Assembly: GCA_024336345.1 (NCBI GenBank)
Contig: JANFOG010000003.1
Span: 3,912,501-3,976,500 of the forward strand
DNA from: Mariannaea sp. PMI_226
Taxonomy: Eukaryota; Ascomycota; Sordariomycetes; Hypocreales; Nectriaceae
DNA length: 64,000 bases
Direction: 5' to 3'
Shown here: piece after piece, positions 59,309 to 64,000 of the stretch
Numbering within the stretch: position 1 is the stretch's first letter
Layout of the letters: each line of letters begins with the position of its first letter
Made by a program: the position numbers and the translations under genes
The notes under the pieces: model-generated
Database searches by the model: none
The model's input: the letters and a program-made list of their open reading frames with translations, nothing else
Told to the model about the DNA's origin: nothing

Positions 59309-60667
59309 ATGATTGCTAGCAAATTCCCCTCCCGTAACGGCTTGGCAAGTGCTGTTAACCACAACCAGCATGTCCCTGGCCAGCCCCAAAATTGGTTAGA
59401 GGACTTCATTAATCATGTTGATATGCGGGAAGCTTCCCTACCGATTACTCCTGTTATACAAACTCTCCAGGACCTCATCGAAAGCAGGACTGATCTCCGC
59501 ATGTGGGCATCGGCGATGTTTCAGGAAGTTCCCAACAAGATCCCTTACAACACCAGCATATCCTCCGGGAGCACTGTACGCGGCTATCGTCACATGATTG
59601 AGCTTCTCAATGTCATCGTCACGGAGGTTGCACCAACATGGACAATGTCCGTTCCGGCCTTCGGGCTGACGTTGATCGGCCTCCCGTTCCAGGCGATTTT
59701 TAACTGGCCAATGGGCACGCCCAGTGGACATGCCTTCTTTCTCAATCATGAAGTCAATGCGAAGCTGAAAGCTGTGTTGGACTACTGGCGCGACTCTATT
59801 CTCGCGACAAGCAAATCTCTAGGGGTCATAACGACTGGAGCGGGAGGCTGGCTATCAGAGGAAGCCATCGCTGCAATTGAGCAGACGGCGAACTTGGATA
59901 GCCGCCAATGGTACACATTCGAGGAATTATTCCATTGTGATCCTCAAGGCGATCCTATACACTGGGGTTTCAAATCTTGGGATGACTTTTTCGTCCGGAG
60001 GTTCAAGGACATGGACAGCATCCGGCCGGTGGGGTATCCAAATAACCCGGCGTGGGTAGTGAATGCATGCGAGTCGCGGCCGGTTGCACTTAAAGGGAGC
60101 ATCAAACAATATGACAGATTTTGGCTCAAGAGCACAAACTACTCTGTTGCAGATATGCTGGGTCACCATGAGTTGGCAGATAATTTCATCGGCGGTACCG
60201 TGCATCAGTCGGTCCTCAAGACAACAGCGTATCATCGATGGCACTCGCCAGTGTCAGGCTGCGTTGTCTTCGCTAAGGTTATCAGCGGCGCATACTTCTC
60301 GGAGCGCTCAACCAACGGCCTGTTCAGCGACCCTATTCTTCCTCCGCAATATGATCAAGTTTACCTGAGCCATGTGGCCACGCGTGCCGTTATCTTCATC
60401 CAGGCTGAGGAACCCGTTGGCCTGATGTGCTTTGTTGCCATTGGCATCGCCGACGTCTCAACATGCGAGATTGCTTCCAAATTCTCAGCTGGCTGGCCGC
60501 AGCCAGTAGCTAAAGGCGAGGAGATAGGAATGTTTCATTATGGCGGCTCGAGCCAGTGTCTCTTATTCCGCAAAAGCTTGAAGCTCGCTTTTACCGAGGG
60601 GGCAGTTCCTGGAAACCGCGGCATGGCCCTCGCGATTCGGAGTCCATTGGCATTTGCTCATGTTTAA
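59309..60667 (+). CDS. Phosphatidylserine-decarboxylase-like amino acid decarboxylase (PsiD-type)
   Basis: A single exon encodes 452 residues. The C-terminal half is a PSD fold: SWDDFFVRRFKDMDSIRPV, KTTAYHRWHSPVSGCVVFAK and GMFHYGGSSQC. The Gly-Ser bond near residues 413/414 is the expected self-cleavage site that makes the pyruvoyl group, so the enzyme would be PLP-independent. The long N-terminal domain (LEDFINHVDM and VPAFGLTLIGLPFQAIFNWPM regions) and the lack of a membrane anchor match the soluble PsiD-like branch, known for tryptophan decarboxylation in psilocybin synthesis, instead of mitochondrial lipid enzymes. Substrate is not determinable; aromatic amino acids are the best guess. 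It is divergent from a P450. Confidence 0.85.
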   Translation: MIASKFPSRNGLASAVNHNQHVPGQPQNWLEDFINHVDMREASLPITPVIQTLQDLIESRTDLRMWASAMFQEVPNKIPYNTSISSGSTVRGYRHMIELLNVIVTEVAPTWTMSVPAFGLTLIGLPFQAIFNWPMGTPSGHAFFLNHEVNAKLKAVLDYWRDSILATSKSLGVITTGAGGWLSEEAIAAIEQTANLDSRQWYTFEELFHCDPQGDPIHWGFKSWDDFFVRRFKDMDSIRPVGYPNNPAWVVNACESRPVALKGSIKQYDRFWLKSTNYSVADMLGHHELADNFIGGTVHQSVLKTTAYHRWHSPVSGCVVFAKVISGAYFSERSTNGLFSDPILPPQYDQVYLSHVATRAVIFIQAEEPVGLMCFVAIGIADVSTCEIASKFSAGWPQPVAKGEEIGMFHYGGSSQCLLFRKSLKLAFTEGAVPGNRGMALAIRSPLAFAHV

Positions 60668-62330
60668 CATCGAAGCCACGAAGTAAATACAGCAGCTGTT
60701 TCCTGGCCTCATGCGCACACTGATCTACTTACAAGTAAATACATTTTCACTTTCACCTAGAAAAACACAAATATGTACCGTACCGCAACGCGTAATGAAT
60801 ATATATCTACATGAGTTTTTCACCGACGCGGTTTCACTCTACATGCTATTTCAACGTAGTTTCTGAAGAGAATGAAATTAATGAAGATTTTGCCAGCCGA
60901 CATTTGGGACGCCGGCAAACAAATCTCGCCTTTCTATCCCTGAAGTTAACCATTCAGCATAACCCATCATGTAAGAAACAAGTTTGAACTTTCTCACGCA
61001 AGCCGCATGCATCAGCCGATTATCATCTACGCAATGAATATATTACGTTTTACTTGGCAGGAAAGGAACTTCGTCAAATGGTTCAATTCGACATGAAGCT
61101 CCGGTTCTCGCTTAGTCGCCTCTAGAGAACAATCTCTAATAAAATCAGAAGACTTCGAACGGAGTTGACGCAAGTCCTAGCAAGCAGCGACATGGGCCAT
61201 TGCATTGATGGTCCAGATTGTGCCGGCGGCTAAATCCTCAAGACTCATACAATTATGAAAATCTCAGAGAAGTGTTTGTGAATGTTTTTGGTCTAGGGTA
61301 ATTAGCTGCTCGAAGGGGTGCCCAGCTATCTCTTTAATGATTATACTTAACTAGAAAGCCTCTCTAATTCTTTGTTGTGTATTAGTTGGCAGAAAGTTGC
61401 TTAGTATACCTTCATGTCCTCCCTAAAGGCTTTATTCGAAATCCATAAATCGCAGCGGAATTACTTGTGGTCCTCTATCACAGTGTCTGGTGCCAACTTA
61501 ATAAATTCATACTCCTGATGTAGTCAGCTCGCAGGTTGCTTCACTTCCATTGTGAGCTTTGCTATGAGCAGGTCAGCTCCGAGCTTGGCTAGCTCTGCTT
61601 AGGAATATAATACAGAAACTCTGGGCTTACATCAAAAGTCGCGTGTGAGAATATATCAGTTCATTCATAAGCGTCCATATCTCTTTTGTGGTTCCATCCA
61701 TCTTGCCTTGACGGATCCGTATCGAGATTGGTGGCCAGCTTATGTAAAACAAGGATAAGTACGTCCGTCGAAAATTTAGTCCATACTGATATCTGCATTG
61801 ATCAATCTAGACAGTTCAATTCACATCAATTAGGATAGCTCCTGGCGATCCGATACCGAGCCGGACGCCTTACTACGCCCCACATAGAACAGACGCGCCA
61901 CATGACAATTACCCTTGGGGTTAATCACTACTTTCGCACTATGTCCAAGGTTTCTTCACAATGCCACCTTATATTTTTCCTCACGATTGCAACCACTACC
62001 AGTGTTGTCTCACGACGGTGTTCCATACAGCGCCAAGGGTACCAAGCGTACTCTCTAGTGCTGACCTTCACAAAGCATGTGTCAGCCCAAACGACAAATT
62101 TCATTCCTTATGACTCATCAAATTACAAATTTAGCAGTGGTGGGAAAGCCAGGTATGCCAGCTTCCTAACCTCAAACAAGAAGCTCAAAACCGGACTTAT
62201 ATACCAAATAGAACAGTCCAGCTAGCAATGCTCAGTTATCTAGCCATTTTCAAAACAACCGTGTTTAATGGAGGTCGAAACTGAGATACCATCATCCCGG
62301 TAACTAGGTACTCCCTTGGCAAAGATCAAG
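60668..62330. other. 1.7 kb intergenic stretch
   Basis: No gene is supported. A 107-codon frame at 61902-62225 has a hydrophobic start but no recognisable domain. Confidence 0.45.
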
Positions 62331-63055
62331 TCATACCTCATTGACAACCACCAAATTTTCTTGATACGCCAACTTCATCGACACATGAGGAACACCAAAA
62401 ATCTGCACGATACGAATAGTTTCAAACCCAGCGGCTTCATAGAGGGGCAGACCAGCCGGCGTGGCAAGCAGATAGCAGTCTCTTTCCTGCTCTCTCGCCT
62501 GCTGCAAACCCCAACTCAGCAGCATTTTTCCAATCCCCCTCCGTTGGTGCTTGGGATGCACCCCGAGATAGTCGAGATCTGGAGAGGTTTACGTTTAGCT
62601 GTATTCCTCAGTCTGGGCACTTGTTTTGAATCAAACTTACTCCATGAGTGCTTGCTGCCGTCTTTACCAAAGATACATTGTTTATCCTGCTCCATTATCC
62701 GGCGCAGCTCCACCAAGGCCTCGAAGTCGATCCCGCTGAACGTCGGTTTCGGCCCAGGCGACTCATCTGCTTGGCTGCCTTCTGGTACAGGAGTGAGCCA
62801 CATGGAGAACCCCAGGACATTTTCCTCTGCCGCATCATCGACTGCCACCATGACGACCGAATTCTGCATGTCCAACCTAGCTGATGTCCGCGCAGTGCTC
62901 CACTTACTAAATGCTGCATTGCTATCAGAGCATCGCAGGTGAGCCGGGAACAGCCGTGCACTAATGGCGTCGGTACTTGGATCAAATGCGAGCGTTGAGA
63001 CCTCTACTATGCCAGAGATGTCTGCCACTGTGGCAGGACGGACGCGCACAGCCAT
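62331..63055 (-). CDS. GNAT-family N-acetyltransferase
   Basis: The model is complement(join(62331..62578,62641..63055)), two exons and 220 residues. The N-terminus MAVRVRPATVADISGIVEV is the first strand and helix of a GNAT fold. The acetyl-CoA pyrophosphate loop is HPKHQRRGIGKMLLSWGL (Q/RxxGxG/A), followed by the YEAAGFETI motif of the last strands. It transfers an acetyl group from acetyl-CoA to an amine, either a small molecule or a protein. Fungal enzymes of this layout are often annotated as polyamine or arylalkylamine-type acetyltransferases. Its position beside a decarboxylase that would make an amine is suggestive. ATG at 63055 is the first in frame. Confidence 0.88.
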
Positions 63056-63723
63056 TGTAGCGGAGATTTGGCAGCGAAGGGTGTATGAAGAGTGTTGCAG
63101 CCTGATTGTTGGAGGCAAACGGCTGCTTCGGCACCGAGTTAGGGCTACGGGCTCCCCCTCTTTTTTTTACTTTCTCTCTGGGGCGGCTGGAGAGGGACAG
63201 GAAGAGGGAGGGAGGGAGAAAGGTAGGGAGAAACGGAGTGGGAAGCGAAGAAAAGAATGGTATATGGGATAGAAGGGAGAAGGAGAGCAAGTAATAGAGA
63301 TAGAAAAAAGAAAGAAAAATAGTAAACTTGTTACAAATTATTATTAAAATTACATGTTTCTAATTGTAATTATGAAATTAAATTAAAATTTAATACCATT
63401 AGGGTAGGGCTGTATATTTTCCTCTTTGGCAATTGAATTAAGTAGCAGAGGGTCCAGGTCTTTGAACTTGAGGCCTTGGATCTTCTGCAGTCGACCCATC
63501 ACGCAAGATGCAAACACTGTGGACTGCGCGGGAGTTTAGTAAGGTGATGCCAGAAACAGGGCCAGTGGCACCAGAGTAGTCATATTCTTTTTTCGCAGAC
63601 TCCCCATTCCAACCTACTTCGACCATCACGACGTATTCTAAATAGCAGACATTCCTTCAGTCGCTGTAGATAACGCACTAAATACTTGAAGAAGAGGCTC
63701 AAGAGCGACAGCATTAGTACAAG
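63056..63723. promoter_or_regulatory. Promoter of GNAT gene with polypurine tract
   Basis: A purine-rich stretch at about 63187-63330 reads as a CT tract on the strand of the GNAT gene, as is common next to fungal transcription starts. No other gene is supported. Confidence 0.5.
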
Positions 63724-63972
63724 TGTCACGGAGAGCCCAGCTCTATGTAGATGGATCCTATAGATACCTCAAGCCTCCCACTGTAATATACCCATAGGGT
63801 GATCTTAGTAGCCGGTCTCGGCGGCCCCTGTGGGGGGCCCCCAGCCCCTCTTCCCCTATTCAGGGGGGCGTCTTCAGGGGAAAATCCCTTATATAAACCC
63901 CTCATAGGATTAGGTAGTCTGGGGAAGTCACTTATCGTCACACCTACATTCTTGACCCTACGTTCCGTGACG
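63724..63972. mobile_element. Probable solo LTR of a retrotransposon
   Basis: The 249-base segment begins TGTCACGGA and ends TCCGTGACG, an inverted repeat with one terminal mismatch. It is flanked on both sides by ACAAG (63719-63723 and 63973-63977), a 5-base target duplication. A TATATAAA box lies at 63890, and the interior is GC-rich before it, as in fungal LTRs. No adjacent retrotransposon coding sequence is visible before the window ends, so a full element starting here is still possible, though the duplication argues for a solo LTR. Confidence 0.6.
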
Positions 63973-64000
63973 ACAAGACACACCAGAATGTCGAGACATA

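Noticed and set aside
59309..60667. Reading the PSD-like gene as a housekeeping phosphatidylserine decarboxylase
   Set aside because: There is no membrane anchor or C2 domain, and the long N-terminal domain fits the soluble PsiD-like branch.
61902..62225. 107-codon plus-strand frame with a hydrophobic start
   Set aside because: The hydrophobic segment is not at a clean N-terminus and there is no cysteine pattern or domain.

Overview
The window is chromosomal DNA of a filamentous ascomycete (Pezizomycotina). Most genes are split by short introns (about 50-130 bases) with GTAAGT-like 5' sites, CTNAC-type branch points and AG ends. The families present are typical of that group: Zn2Cys6 regulators, a UstYa (DUF3328) protein, a SAT4/rhodopsin-domain membrane protein and an MAO-N-like amine oxidase. 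The genus cannot be told from the sequence alone. Exon joins were worked out by hand from splice sites, reading frame and family conservation; all listed multi-exon models stay in frame.

Region 1 (about 0.7-24.8 kb) is a dense catabolic cluster: amine oxidase, APC-type permease, Zn2Cys6 regulator, biotin-carboxylase (alpha) and carboxyltransferase (beta) subunits of a 3-methylcrotonyl-CoA carboxylase type enzyme, acyl-CoA synthetase, a fused HMG-CoA lyase/enoyl-CoA hydratase, a second Zn2Cys6 regulator and an acyl-CoA dehydrogenase. Together they can take a branched C5 amine such as isoamylamine through isovalerate and the lower leucine pathway to acetyl-CoA and acetoacetate; only an aldehyde dehydrogenase is missing. 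Five of the six enzymes that could carry one end in a peroxisomal PTS1-like tripeptide (ARL, ARL, SKL, SKL, ARI), so the pathway is probably peroxisomal instead of mitochondrial. A 7-base motif CGG-A/T-CCG recurs twelve times in the intergenic DNA of this cluster, in nearly every promoter, and is a good candidate operator for one of the two regulators.

Region 2 (24.8-43 kb) is sparse: a glutathione S-transferase, an F-box-like protein, a small lysine-rich protein, a decayed GFA-domain gene, an FMN-dependent 2-hydroxyacid oxidase, a small cysteine-rich secreted protein and a SAT4/PTH11-like membrane protein, separated by long AT-rich stretches.

Region 3 (44-63 kb) looks like a secondary-metabolism neighbourhood. 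It has a tiny secreted precursor with three tandem repeats and dibasic KR (Kex2) sites, a UstYa-like oxidase with two HxxHC motifs 2.2 kb away (the hallmark pair of fungal ustiloxin-type RiPPs), a Zn2Cys6 regulator, an MFS exporter, a cytochrome P450 divergent from a phosphatidylserine-decarboxylase-like (PsiD-type) decarboxylase, and a GNAT acetyltransferase. Whether this is one cluster or a RiPP locus beside a separate decarboxylase/P450/acetyltransferase amine locus is open. A probable solo LTR flanked by a 5-base duplication lies at the right edge.
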